The position numbers and the translations under genes were made by a program. Shown in pieces: positions 1 to 12,005 of a stretch of 64,000 bases of DNA. The stretch spans positions 37,886,091 through 37,950,090 of the forward strand of contig NC_053044.1 of the NCBI RefSeq assembly GCF_003473485.1, in the 5' to 3' direction. The DNA is from Medicago truncatula. Lineage: Eukaryota; Streptophyta; Magnoliopsida; Fabales; Fabaceae. The notes below the pieces were generated by a model that saw nothing but the letters and a program-made list of their open reading frames with translations, ran no database searches and was not told the origin of the DNA. Each line of letters begins with the position of its first letter. Positions within the stretch are counted from its first letter, which is position 1.

Positions 1-406
1 GATTCCATGCCAAGTGTGTTACTCAAAAAGCTTTTGATGAATATAATGTATTACATTATCTATTTTGAAATATAATATATTTTGTTCTCTTATTATAATA
101 TATATCTCCATGTTATCGAAAAGTTGCACAAAATCAACTTTTTGAACAAAAAAGCCACTTTTGTTGTTCTAAAAGAGTTGTTACTTTATCTTCTGTTACA
201 TTTAAATTTTATGTTAATTTTAAGTAAGATCAGTAGATAATTCAGTGAGTTTATAGTAGCTATATTTGCCAATTTCGTGTCTATTTACCAAGAAATAATA
301 ATTAGTAGATAAGAGTAAACATTCCTTAAAAAAAAAAAAAAAAAAAGAGTAACACGCAAAAACCATGTATTCCATCATTTTTTAACGGGTTTAATTTTTT
401 TTTAAT
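1..406. other. gene-free AT-rich DNA
   Basis: No coding potential, RNA gene or repeat with recognisable ends was seen. There is a long A-run near 330-346. Confidence 0.6.
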
Positions 407-833
407 GTGTTTGGATGAGGTAATTGGAAAATTTTAAAGAGTTTAAAATTCTAGGCAATTTAAATGATTCAATTAAATTCTTTTCATTTCTCAATACTTT
501 TGTTTGGGTAGAGTAATAAAAAATTTCAATGTCATCATTTTTGGGGAACTTTAATAAATTTTAATTTTTTTTGGCCAAATTTGAAAATTGAAATTAGGTG
601 TCATTTGAGGATCAAAATGCAAAATTTAAAAGATTATAACAGTGAAGAATTTTTAAATTCTTACCTTTTAGGTGTCATTTGAAATTCTCTAAATTTAACT
701 TGAACAAAATACTTCATAAATTCCCATCATTTTGAATCTTCAAATTATCATCCAAAGAATGAAATTTACCTCAAAGTATTTGAATTCCCTTGTAATATTA
801 CATTCCCTCAAAAATATTGCCTCATCCAAACAC
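407..833. mobile_element. MITE-like element with 14-bp perfect terminal inverted repeats
   Basis: The left end GTGTTTGGATGAGG (407-420) is matched exactly by its reverse complement CCTCATCCAAACAC at 820-833. The 427-bp interior is AT-rich with no ORF. GTGTTTGG-type termini are common in hAT and PIF/Harbinger MITEs, but no clear target duplication can be fixed, so the superfamily is left open. Confidence 0.65.
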
Positions 834-842
834 ACTAGGCTT

Positions 843-1195
843 AAGTCCTTCCAAAAATTTTCGTTCATGAAATTAGTCCATACTTTTTAATCAATTCATG
901 TGTAACCTTCATATTTTTTAATGAAATTTTTCAGAATTTGGTAGAAAATTATGACAATATTTAAAAAAAATATATATTTTTTAACACAGCATGAATTTAA
1001 TATGAATTTTTTAGCACCAAAAACATAAAAATTCGTCTTAATTCATGTTTTGTTAAAAAATTCTAATTTTTTTAGGAGAGATTGTCATAATATTATACAT
1101 TTTCTGGAAAATTTCATTGAAAAATATAAATGTTAGACATGAGTTGAATAATAGGTGGAAAATTTTAAAGGGACCAAAAACCTAAAAAATATTTT
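843..1195. repeat. long imperfect inverted repeat (foldback)
   Basis: Arms at about 865-960 and 1081-1170 are imperfect reverse complements, sharing TCAATGAAATTTT-like and ATTATGACAAT-like blocks. The centre at 961-1080 is itself a smaller inverted repeat. A clearly related copy lies near 46550-46830, interrupted there by a SINE. It is probably a MITE family; no target duplication was found. Confidence 0.55.
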
Positions 1196-1936
1196 AGAAG
1201 AACAAAAATCATATATTCTTATTTAACCTTTTTTAATTGGATTGGTTTCATTCTCTTTTTTTTTTATTTAAAAGTTCAATGAACATGAAACAAACCAATT
1301 TGTAGTTCACTTTGATTTAATACGAGCACAACATTTTTATTAAGAGCATAGCATCAAAACCACAAAACAAACAAACAATACTTGTTCGGATTATCAAGTT
1401 ATATTTATCTCTCTTTAAAATTTAGAGAGAAGATCAAAAGAGAGAAAAAATAAAAAAAATCAATAGGGAGAAGATCAAAAGCAAGATAGACACAAATTAA
1501 AGAATGGATGAGAAAGATAAAATGAGAGAATTCAATTCGCATTGCACATACTAATTACTATAAGTTTACTAAGACTGTATTTCATTTTTTTATTGTTTAA
1601 TGAAGGTACAGAGATTTTTATAAATTTTAATTAAATGATTTTATGTTTTGTCAAGTAAATAATTTTACCAATTTTTGCAAATTTATGTAAGTTGAAAATT
1701 TAAAGGTATTTTGATGTATTACTTTTGAATTCATTCCATCTTAAAAAAATATGAAGTTGTTTCATAAGCAATTGAATCAACCGATCCAAACTAAGTAGGA
1801 TATTATTGGTTACTTTTTATTTGATTCTAATTCTAGAAAATATTAAAAACGAACCAATGTAAATTTGGTTGGTTTAGACAATTTTTTTTATTGAAAACCG
1901 AATTGTTACACCTACTAATAAAAGTGTGGATAATAT

Positions 1937-2072
1937 ATCCAGAAGTCCTAGTTCAACTGGCAAAATGCCGAAATTGTTAGGCCGGATGTCATAACCGGGG
2001 TTCGAACCCCGATACCTCCACTTGTGTGTGTGAGTTTATAATGGCTTTGCCATTTCGTCTATCTACCCAAAA
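1937..2072 (+). mobile_element. tRNA-derived SINE with 16-bp target duplication
   Basis: A pol III A-box-like stretch (about 1948-1960, CTAGTTCAACTGG) is followed by a B box GGTTCGAACCC at 1999-2009 and a short A-tail. The flanks AAAGTGTGGATAATAT at 1921-1936 and 2073-2088 are identical, a clean target-site duplication. The near-perfect duplication suggests a fairly young insertion. It is not a tRNA gene because no cloverleaf or acceptor stem can be drawn. Confidence 0.88.
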
Positions 2073-2088
2073 AAAGTGTGGATAATAT

Positions 2089-4630
2089 TTTTCTTTTTAT
2101 TTTTAACTAACTTGTTTTTTTAGGAGGTTAATTAACATATCGAAATGCAGAAATAGGTTAATTTATTCTTTCAACAAGAAAAAAGTTCTCTGAGCTATAT
2201 ACGAAAAAGCCATAACTTATATTGAATTCCTAATACGAGAATGGTGTTAAAACTTGAGTAGGTGTGCAATTTTATGATAATTTTCTGGTTTGGTTGAATA
2301 CCATGGGCGAAATTGCATGTTTTGGACTTGTCGGTCTATATTGAATTTGATTATTTGATGATGAGTTGTTTGAGTGATTGGTCACGTACGGGATAACTTT
2401 TTCATTCATTGATTGATACATTGTTGTGTTATTCCATGTTTGGTTTGCTGCAATGAGATGTGATTTCGGTATATTTGGTTATTATCTTGTAGGATCAAAA
2501 TTGATTTTGTTTAAATTTTTTAAGCAAAATATAAAATTATTAGAATAAAGAAGGATGATACAAAACATTAAGAACATGGGTCTCACACAATTAGACAACG
2601 TAATACAAATCAAACTACACCAAATATGTTAAGTAGTCAATTGAAAGAGATATTGAAAACAACGATCACAACACGGATAATAAAAAGTATCGTTATATTT
2701 GAGGGTTACAAGATAGTTTGAAATAATCAAACACTTACCTTGTGAATAGTCCAACAAACTTAACATATGAATGTGAAACCAAACTATAAAAAAATGTGGC
2801 ACGTAAACTATGAGTTTGAACGACTAGAATGATAGCCTCGTAACGTAAACTCAAGCTCCGATCTTGAAACAAAATACCAAAACAAACCAAAGAAAATATT
2901 GAGGCAGAACGAAGCAAACTCGTCGAGCTAGATCTAGAACCAAGGAGAATTTGCACACATACAGGTCAAAGGACACAAACACACACTACGACGACATCGT
3001 CGACTGTTTGAAAAAGAACCGACCACCACAACCACCTTAAAACCCATAACGGGAGATGAGGGTGACCTAAGTTGTTTTTGTAACAATTCCAACTCGGATT
3101 TCACTGGACGAGCCACTAGCCGTCAACACCCAAGCCACTAGACGACGAAACAGAGGCGGATGATTGGAGAATGCAAAAAGTGATCCTACCCATGCAAATG
3201 AGATGGATCGATGGTGTGTCGCAAATAGCTACCCAAATCAAAAAGTACAAAGAAACAATAAAGCAAATCAGAACATTCTAAAGACAACCAAAACGTTCAA
3301 ATGTTATGAATAATGAACTATATCCTAAAGAAAGATATTTTTCATGTAAGTAAAGTGCCAAAAATCCAGTATGGGCCTCCCTTCATTTATTGGGAAAAGT
3401 TAAATTACATGGGATTCTCAATATCAAAGGAACATTTAAAGGTGAATATTTGAAGGGTCATAAGCAAGAAAAGTCATCTAGAATGATCTACATAATATCA
3501 ACCAGATTGATAAGAAGAAACAAGGTACAAACAGTACAATGATGTGACATTAATATGTGTTTTCAAAAGCCGTCACATTTAAACAATTGTCTTCACAAAC
3601 TAGTGCACAAGAACACCATGAACGAAGAAAACATCATGGACCAAAGAGAACGATCAAGTCAACATCAACTACTTTCTTCGTTGCTAAAAGAGAATGGCTA
3701 TAAACTTTGCATGTACCTCAGAGTATGTCTAGCAACTTTTTTGAGTTTAAAACTGATCACCAAGCTTTTCATCATTTATAATTACAGGAAAGTTTGAAAA
3801 TCAAAGTAAAAGTTCAATCTAAATTGAATAATCAACTTGTTCTAAATAGCTCAAGTCATAAACTCTTCAAACCAACAAGCTACAACTCCCTGCATTATAT
3901 ATGTCCATCACCTATATTATGAGTTTGTTGTAAATGTCAAACACAAGTTGAGAAACCTTTGAAGTTAAAAGTTTCATCTTTAATCATAATCCACTTTTAA
4001 GTTCAAATATCACAACCTATTCATCTTTATCATACTCAAACTCTTAACATATTTGTGCGCCACATATTCTGAGTGTGTTCATATCATTATATACTTAAAA
4101 CATAAATTGAGTGTAAATTAGATCTCAAACACCATCATACTAGTTGTAATTTTCTAAAGTCTATCTTTTATGTTAGATTGATATACATTGTATAAAAATC
4201 CTTTATAGGATGAAAAATCATTGTAAAAATCCTTTCCTAGTTGGAAGGTTAGTGCAAAAATCCTATATAGGTTGAAAAGTGGAAGATTGTACTTGATCAT
4301 AGAGTGATCAACAGAATAATTTGAAGCAGGACGAGAGAGAACGTTCTAGATATACGCGTTATAGTGAAAGTCTCACAGTTGTGAGGACCAAACTAATTTA
4401 GATGAGGTGAACTGGTACACTTATGTGCGTGTTCTCTCTAACTTTACCCCTTATTTTGGGCATACGATTCACACCACATTTACACTTAAATATTTTTTTT
4501 ATTGAAGAACATTTATGTACTAAATGTAAATAGTTATAATTTTATTTTAATGTAAATAATAAGTGAAGAATTCGAAGTTGGTAACAATTGTCTAAATGAT
4601 AATTTTACTTAAATTTTTGAGAAATATTTT
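2089..4630. other. intergenic region without a supported gene
   Basis: No exon-like reading frame with recognisable homology was seen; ORFs here are short and lack domains. The stretch of about 3300-4440, with direct CCTTTATAGG-type motifs near 4200-4275, has the texture of an old LTR-retrotransposon remnant, but no ends or coding domain can be shown. Confidence 0.4.
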
Positions 4631-4676
4631 TGACGTCACCCAAGGATTTAAAATTGTAATGAAGTGAGAGATAAGG
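4631..4676 (+). promoter_or_regulatory. proximal promoter motifs of the rhodanese gene
   Basis: A palindromic bZIP-type site TGACGTCA lies at 4631-4638 and an I-box-like GATAAGG at 4670-4676, about 127 and 88 bases before the start codon. Both motif types are common in light-responsive plastid-protein promoters. Their function here is inferred from sequence only. Confidence 0.4.
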
Positions 4677-4757
4677 GTAAGGTATAAGAATAGTTTAGAG
4701 AATCTAGATTCGAAAAATTCCTCATCTTGTTTCTTCGTTTCCTATAATCTTATTATT

Positions 4758-7700
4758 ATGGAAGCACTTTCTCTTCCCACAATCAGTGTTACCAATTCGA
4801 ACAGCAACACCTACATTTCTCTAAGTGCTGCTACTAATTATGCCTCACTCTCTTCCTTACAGCACCGTCCTTCTTCCTCAACCAAACACTTCACTATGGT
4901 TGGTATTTCTTCTTTTGTTATTAGTTGCTATATGTGAATAAAAAAATGATATTTGTTGCATTTACTTTGCAGAAGAAGAGTGTTGTTCTTGTAAAAGCTG
5001 AGAATGAAGAAGATTTTGAACTGAAGCAAGTCAGGGATATGGCTGCTGCCAGAAAGAGATGGGAAGCTCTGGTTGGTATTTCACCTTTTTAATTCAATTT
5101 CATTTCGTATCATGATTGTTTATGTATGCTATAAGAAGATGTGTGACTCTTGTAGTGAACCGTTGTGGTATGGTATGATATATAGAAAATGAAATGCTAG
5201 CTAGGGATGATGCATTTCCGGAAATAATTCTTTTTGCATTTTAATTGTTTTCTAAATAATGTACACAATTGTTTACTTCAAGAGTCTATCATCTCTTCGT
5301 TAGCAAATCAAATTTTAGAAAATGAAATTAGGCCTAAACTTTAGTTGAATTGAATTTCTTATTCTAGCTATTTGTTTTTGATAGACATTTTTATAGAAAA
5401 AATGTTAGTAATTAGTGGCTACGTTACTATCTGGGATCAAACCCGGGACTTCTTGCTTAAAACTCTTTCAATGCCCCTTAACTCCTCAACTGAGCTACCT
5501 ACCCGGGACTCTTTAATAAACTGAGGATGCTATCTTTTATATGATTTCCCCTTTCATACTGCAGTTTTCATTCACTCTTAGTTCTCAGGATTTTAATGGG
5601 GTTTCTGCTTGTTTGTTTTGTAGCTCAGGGATGAAAAAATTAAGGTTCTTACCCCAAGGGAAGCTGGGTATGCAGTACAGCTTTCAAACAAGCCCCTTCT
5701 TGATGTTCGCCCCTCAAATGAACACAACAAGGTTTCTCCTTTGATGCAGCTCTTGCTTATGTTTACTTTGGCCAATATATTTACCTTGACCAATATATTA
5801 AACTTGCACTTGCACTTATAATTTAGTTATTTACCTTCCCTCAAAAAAAAAAAAAGTTATTTACCTCTAGTAGGAGGGGATAAGGAAAGGAACTTGACAT
5901 GTTAAACATGTTATTGTTATGGTCAGGCATTTATGAAGTTAATTATCACGAGTAATTGACCTTGGCAGTAACTGTTGAAAGTGTTATATTGACATTTTCT
6001 TGTACATTTGATTCTATTAAACTTTCACAATTGTAGCCCTTACTGAAAATTAGTAATTTGCTCTTTTGCTTTCGTTTTTTCAAAAACAATCCACACATTA
6101 TTGTTGTGATCTTTGAGTGCTCTTCTTGCATTTTTTTGAAGGCATGGGTGAAAGGTTCAACTTGGATTCCAATATTCAATGTCGATGATGGTCTAGATGT
6201 TGGAACCATTCCCAGAAAAATCACAAATTTCGCTATGGGTATTAAAAGATTTGTGCTGGCTCTAACATTACTCATGTGCAATGAATCTCTAAATTTCATT
6301 GGAAATCTATAACATTTGACTTGATTTTGTGAACAGGAGGTTGGTGGAGTGGCATGCCTACACTCTCTTTTGACAAGTATCATAGACTATCATTACTCTT
6401 GTTCTTCTCACTCATTCTCCGTGCACTCCAATTTTACTATTTATTTCTTTACTCTCTTCAACAGCTTGTTCTTACCCAAAGTTGCGGAGAAGTTCCCCAA
6501 AGATGCAGAACTAATTGTTGCATGCCAGAAGGGACTGAGGTGAGCTCTGCACAATCAGTAGGTTGCATACTGATTTGAGTTGCTTTTAATTGTAATCTTC
6601 CATTTTCTTAAAATGCATTTGATAGTTGGTACAGTACACGGTACAGTACACCACCTTGTGTTTTAAATCACATTTCATTTTTTAAATCTTTGGTTCAATC
6701 AAATTATGGTGGGTGATCCATCTAATCATTTAACAAGTGTCTGTCAAACAAACAATGTAAACCTCGTGTTGTTCTGAACCTGATTTTTCGTCAGATCACT
6801 AGCTGCTTGTGAACTGCTATATAATGCTGGCTACACCAACCTGTTTTGGGTTCAAGGAGGCTTTGATGCTGCCGAAGAAGAGGCATGTTTTCCCATTTCA
6901 ATTTTCTGAATTTCTATTGTGCTGTACTCTGATTAAATTTAGGAAAATAAACTAACTTCTCTGGTGAGCTTAATCCTTTTGGTCTGTTGTGGAGCAGGAT
7001 CTTGTCGTGGAGGGTTCAGCGCCTCTTAAGTTTGCTGGAATTGGTGGTGTTTCGGAATTCCTCGGGTAGCTATCTAATCTCACCTCTAACCTTACTTCTA
7101 ATGCTACAATATCATGATGAATTTTAATTTGGCTTGTTAGTTTAAGATCTCTCTAATGGATAACATAATATATATTTTTTGAAAGAACATAAATTATTTT
7201 GTAATTTATATTGTTTGCAATGTTTTCCATGAATTCATACCACACTAGAACCTTATACTTCTTACAAGTTTAATTGGTTGGTAACACTGATATAAAATCT
7301 ATGTTCAAAATTACTTTATCATTGTTTGGGGCATGACATAGAGCACAGGCAGAATTTAAAGTTGATGCATGTTGAAGACCCACCGTGATTTTTTTTTTGT
7401 ATGCTGGTTTCTCTTGATTTTTATAAACAATTTCAATGACAAAAGGGAGGTTTGATGTTAATAACTGTCAATTTCGGAATTGATTTATGGACAGTCTATT
7501 GGCATTGATTTATATGTAGTCCTGCCAAAAGATGAAACCACATGCTACTTTACTAATCAATTTTGAGATCGGTTGTCAACTTATCATTATAAGCATACAA
7601 GTAACTTAACTACAATTTTTGTTGTGAAGATAGAGTTCTGGAAGATTTCATTGAGAAATGACATAAGAACCATGTGTTATGTATTCATGATAAACGATCA

Positions 7701-8260
7701 TAAGTAAATTCTTGCTGACAATAGTAGCACAAAAATTGTATAAACTAGTTTTCTTGTTAAATCACATAACAAGAAATTTAATATTAAGAGAATATTATAC
7801 AGATTTGAGGTGTGATTCATCACCTATTTGACGACAACTTTTCTGCATGTAGAAGAATGTTCATAGCTTGTTGGGCATAGTAATTGCATAGACTTAATTG
7901 CATTATACATGTATATCCTTTTGCTTACGATATGCAGGCTTCAAATGATACTTGATACAATCTTAAAAATCCGAACAATTTTTAAATTTTGGTAAATTTC
8001 TGACTGCAATATTATTTCCAGTTGGACTGATCAACAAAGAGCTGCTGCAGCCAAGGAAGGTTGGGGATACAGATTAGTGTTTTCGGCACGCCTGGTGATT
8101 CATCTATTGTATGCTTTAATTTGTGAATTTTAATTTCTCAATTTTGACATCACAAATTTGAATGGTTCTTGCGTAGATTGGAGTATTTTTTGTTGCCGAT
8201 GCATTATTTATCGGCGCTCAGCAAATTGGACGCTATCTTCAGGAGATTAGGACTCATTGA
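4758..8260 (+). CDS. STR11: chloroplast rhodanese-like domain protein, STR11-like
   Basis: Exons: 4758-4898, 4973-5071, 5624-5731, 6142-6238, 6337-6376, 6465-6539, 6795-6882, 6998-7065, 8022-8094 and 8177-8260. They join in frame to 290 residues ending in QEIRTH and a TGA. The first ~47 residues are Ser/Thr-rich and look like a plastid transit peptide. The rhodanese core runs from about residue 90 (LTPREAGYAV, LLDVRPS) to the active-site loop ACQKGLRS, with the catalytic-type cysteine near residue 182. A hydrophobic stretch near the C-terminus (GVFFVADALFIG) may anchor it in the thylakoid. The chain resembles Arabidopsis At4g24750 (sulfurtransferase 11) along its whole length. The donor of intron 7 is GC (AG|GCATGT at 6881-6886), the only junction that keeps the frame. 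The physiological substrate of this group is not known. Introns 2 and 8 are the longest; intron 2 holds a SINE remnant. Confidence 0.92.
5395..5512 (-). mobile_element. degenerate tRNA-derived SINE in intron 2 of the rhodanese gene
   Basis: On the minus strand the A-box-like GTAGCTCAGTTGAGGAG (near 5502-5486) is followed about 50 bases later by a B-box-like GGGTTTGATCCC (near 5443-5432). No target duplication was found, so it is old. The arrangement is shared with the element near 11880-12005. Confidence 0.55.
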
Positions 8261-9315
8261 GATACTATGGTTACATTTGAGTTATTGATTAATCCTGGTG
8301 TAGACAATGTTCCTTGATGTGGATGAGAAAATAGAGACAACGAGCTGAGGAACTCAATTTTGAATGCCGACCCTTGTCAGAGGCTTATTGCCCATGGTTT
8401 AGTTAGATTTATAAGCACGTGCTTTCTGAAATTTATTTCATAATGGAATCATAAATCCAAGTTTAGATGCGCTGTGGTTCTAGTTTAGGTTTCTTCCATG
8501 TGCTATGCACCAATAGTGTTTTTTGGCCAAAGTCTTGTATGTGATAATACTGCTTCGTGAATGTTAATATTTTGGCACATGCATGTATTGTAGACGTTGA
8601 TATAGTAGATGAATTGTTGATATAGTAGATGATTTCCGAACCGTGATTATATTGTTGCATAACAGAAACCCTCTTACTTCTATATATGTGTATGTTTGTG
8701 TGTGATCATATCTGTTTAGAATTTCTTCTCTCCTTGTGAAATTAGGCTGTTTTAGGTTGATGATCGTTTCTGAAAAGGAGAAGACATTTTGTAAGCCTCT
8801 AAGCATCAAAGGATGTATGATGGCATTTCAGTTTTGTTATTTTTGCTACCTTTCCATGATTGTAAAATCAAGATGAAGAAAACAAAATGGTTGTCAAATT
8901 GCAGATGCTGCTCAATTCCTTGTTCTTCCTCTGTCCCTTACTCGAGCTGATTGTTGTACATCATAAACAATTTTTGGAAACACATAGACTGCAGGTGTTA
9001 CTTACTTCTAAAAATAGTTTCTGTTAACTAATTTTCAGAGTCCCTTCCAAAATATTTTGATTTTAATTTCTTTTATGAATCCCTCTGGTTTATGGACGTG
9101 ACATTGTAAACATTTTTTTTTCTTTCTATTTTCCCGAAGCGCTAAAAATAGCTGAGTTGATAAATGAAAGAAGAAAACACCACACAAACCATGGTCATCC
9201 AACTTATATGATGTTTTAATCTTTGACGAGAAAATCAAAACTTGATATTAGTTTACACATATGCATCAATAAAAAGCAAATCCAGAATTCACATGATTTT
9301 TCTGTTGTATCATGT
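8261..9315. other. 3' flank between two convergent genes
   Basis: This holds the presumed 3'UTRs of the rhodanese gene (rightward) and the P450 gene (leftward). There is a short tandem repeat around 8596-8632 (GTTGATATAGTAGATGA-like, two copies). Nothing else is recognisable. Confidence 0.5.
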
Positions 9316-10992
9316 TCATGAGTCTTCATAGAACGTATACGGCTTCGCAACAACAAGAAGATTTTCTCTCCTGTGCATTGAGATGCCAAAAACTTCAGTG
9401 AGATCCAAGTCTTTTGCTGTAATACAAGGAGGAAGCTCCCAATCAAAGCTATAGAGGAGTTGAGCTAGAGCAAGCTCAACAACTGCAATGGCAAATGTAA
9501 TAGCCGGACAACCTCTTCTGCCTGCTCCAAAAGGTATGAGCTCAAAATCCTGCCCCTTATAATCAATATTACTTTCTAAAAATCTTTCTGGTTTAAATGC
9601 AGTCGGATCCTCCCAACTTTCCGGATTCCTACCAATTGCCCAAGCATTGACAAAAATTCTTGTTTTAGCTGGAATTTTGTACCCTTCTAAGATAATATCT
9701 TCCATGGATTCTCTAGGGACTAATACTGGTACTGCAGGGTGCAGCCGAAATATCTCTTTAATTACAGCCTTCATGTACTGCAGTTGATGCAAATCACTCT
9801 CTGCAACAACTCTTCTTTCTCGCAGGACGCTACGCACTTCCTTTTGTGCTTTTTCCATTACATGAGGATTCATTAGCAGCTCTGTCACTGCCCAATCAAG
9901 GGTAATAAATGTTGTATCAGTTCCAGCAGCAAACATATCCTGCAAAAAAAAAAGGGAGAGAAACAAAGAAGTATTGTCAAAATGTCATTAGTCAATTCAG
10001 CAAAGTGAATAATATCTCATGCCTTATCCACTTTCAACACACTGAGAGATAAACCACTACATGGTTATTAAGGCTTCATCACTTACCAGGATTATTGCCT
10101 TGATATTATCAATGGTAAGAGGCATCTCGCCCGAGTCATTCTCTTGTACCTCAAGTAAAATATCTACAAGGTCCTTATGCTCCTTTATTTTGTTGCAAGC
10201 CTTGTGTTCACTCACTATCTGATCAATGAGTTGATCAAATTTTCTTGAAGTGTCTTGGAGTCTTGCTTTCATACCTGTCAAGCTGTGTATGAAATCGAAA
10301 GAAGGAAAAAAATCACCAACGCTGAATCCTCCAAGGAGTTCCTGGTACTCATCAAGCATCTTTTGAAAACCATATTTTTTACTCTCTCCTCCTTCTGTAA
10401 AGTCCCTTCCAAATGCTACACGGCAAACAACATTATTTGCATAAAGTCCCAATATCTTGGACAAATTGATAGCTCCTGGATAAGACCCTGCAACCCTTTC
10501 AACTAAACTAGCAACTTCTTCTTCTCTAACAACACTGTATGAGTTTACCCTTTTGGCACTTAGAAGCTCAAGTATGCAAATTTTTCTCACATGCCTCCAG
10601 TAAGCACTGTAAGGAGCGAAAGCGATGTCTGTACAATTGTAAAAGAGGTACTTAGCTGAAAACAGTTGCGGTCGGCTTGCGAGTGCAAGGTCATGTGTTT
10701 TCAACACCTCCTTTGCTAGTCTAGCTGATGAAACAACCACTGTTGGGATTTCTCCAAGTTGTAAGAAAATTATGGGTCCATATTTATCTGCAAGGCCTTG
10801 TAAACATATATGGGGCATGGTGCCAAGCTGGTGGAGATTGCCAATGAAAGGTATTGTTGGAGGACCAGGAGGTAGATTGGAACTTCTCTTTCTAGAATTG
10901 TTTATGAAAAGTTTCATCAATAGAGCTATGAAAATGAATACACAGAGGAAGAATGGTTTGTAGCTTTCCATGAGCCATTGGAACATAGCCAT
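9316..10992 (-). CDS. cytochrome P450, CYP71 clan, two exons
   Basis: Exons (minus strand): 10992-10087 and 9939-9316, with one phase-0 intron at the usual A-type P450 position after the IKAIIL segment. The product is 509 residues, full length for the family. An N-terminal membrane anchor (FFLCVFIFIALLMKLF) precedes the hinge PPGPP. The second exon opens with DMF and the I-helix motif AAGTDTT, then the K-helix ExxR (EIFR), PERF, and the haem loop FGAGRRGCPA. The residue after Cys-Pro is Ala where most P450s have Gly, a variant that may be tolerated in the clan. The protein should sit on the ER and use cytochrome P450 reductase to oxidise a small lipophilic metabolite; the substrate cannot be told. 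Start: the ATG just before the anchor. Confidence 0.92.
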
Positions 10993-11306
10993 TTGATAGA
11001 ATGAGGGAGTGTAGTTTGCAAAGTGCTACAAGATGTGGTGCAGCTATGTTAAGATTTAACCTTATCATACTGTATTTTTTTAGGGGAAAAAAACCTTATC
11101 ATGTTGCATGGTTCCATGCAAAAGTGTGACCACCTGTAGAGGAAACCAGATTCACTACATTAAAAGAAAATATCTCTTCACTGACCTAGATCAGTCGGCT
11201 CACACTCACATTATACTTTCTCCGAATCATCTTTGCATAATATACACAATTAATTTGAGATCAGACGATTAAGATTAATTATTGTGTAACACATTTTTTT
11301 AAGAAG
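10993..11306. other. 5' flank of the minus-strand P450
   Basis: Upstream, presumably promoter, DNA of the leftward P450. No motif is convincing enough to call. Confidence 0.4.
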
Positions 11307-11448
11307 ATTTTTTTTTTTCTTTGTCAAGCAGCCTAATGGCTAGAATTCATCATTTTCAAGATGAATAAGTGGGGTGTCTGGGGTTCGAACCCCAACCCCT
11401 GCATATAATAATGCATGTCCCTGCCAACTGAGTCAAGCTCAAAGGGAC
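11307..11448 (-). mobile_element. tRNA-derived SINE with 12-bp target duplication
   Basis: The minus strand reads an A-box-like GACTCAGTTGGCAGGG, then a B box GGGGTTCGAACCCC (near 11393-11380), then a tail ending in a poly(A) seen as a T-run on the plus strand at about 11308-11318. TTTTTTAAGAAG at 11295-11306 is repeated exactly at 11449-11460, the expected target duplication. Related copies lie near 38061 and 46660. Confidence 0.85.
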
Positions 11449-11482
11449 TTTTTTAAGAAGTTAAACTAGCTTAATTGTGTAA

Positions 11483-11534
11483 CACATTTAATGCGTGGAA
11501 TTTGAATTCACATTTAATGCGTGGAATTTGAATT
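11483..11534. repeat. 26-bp tandem duplication
   Basis: The unit beginning CACATTTAATGCGTGG occurs twice in a row, at 11483-11508 and 11509-11534, with no visible differences. It is probably a local replication slip. Confidence 0.85.
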
Positions 11535-11879
11535 TTCATTAAGATAGTTGCAACCGATAATCACCTTATATTTAGTACCACTATCGTTACTGAAAACGTC
11601 CATAGAAGTAATTTGCTTTCTAATACCTTATTTGCAATGGAAAAAAACACATTTTTGCAATGAATATTTGTTCACAAGTATTTTATTTGTGTTGTTTTTG
11701 TCAACAGAAATTCCTGTGGTTGTGGTATCTATTGACAATTGTTAGTGTAAAAAGTGTTTACTCAGTCAAATAATCACAACCATTGCTACAATTTTAGAAA
11801 TAAAAAACGATTTATAACGCTCTAAAACGTCTTTATATGAATCAAAATCTGTTTTGTGCAACAAAAAAAAAGTTGTTTA

Positions 11880-12005
11880 GGTAAAAAGTTTCATCTAGTT
11901 TTATAAATTTGAGGTCGGAACATTGACACCCTAGGTAGGGGTTGAATCTATGGCTGATAAGTCTTTTAGCCCCTTAACCTCGATTGAGAGCTATGGTTCC
12001 GATAC
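11880..12005 (-). mobile_element. old degenerate SINE copy
   Basis: The minus strand shows AGCTCTCAATCGAGGTTAAG and, about 45 bases on, AGATTCAACCCC. These correspond to the A and B boxes of the element in the rhodanese intron (AGCTCAGTTGAGGAGTTAAG and GGGTTTGATCCC). No target duplication is visible. Confidence 0.4.

Noticed and set aside
1999-2009. GGTTCGAACCC as part of a tRNA gene (also near 11387, 38077 and 46685)
   Set aside because: No acceptor stem or full cloverleaf can be drawn, and three of the four copies have SINE-type target duplications.
3300-4440. A copia-type LTR remnant
   Set aside because: The texture is suggestive but there are no defined ends, no coding domain and no duplication.
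5946-6383. 145-codon minus-strand frame
   Set aside because: It overlaps exons 4 and 5 of the rhodanese gene in antisense and has no domain.
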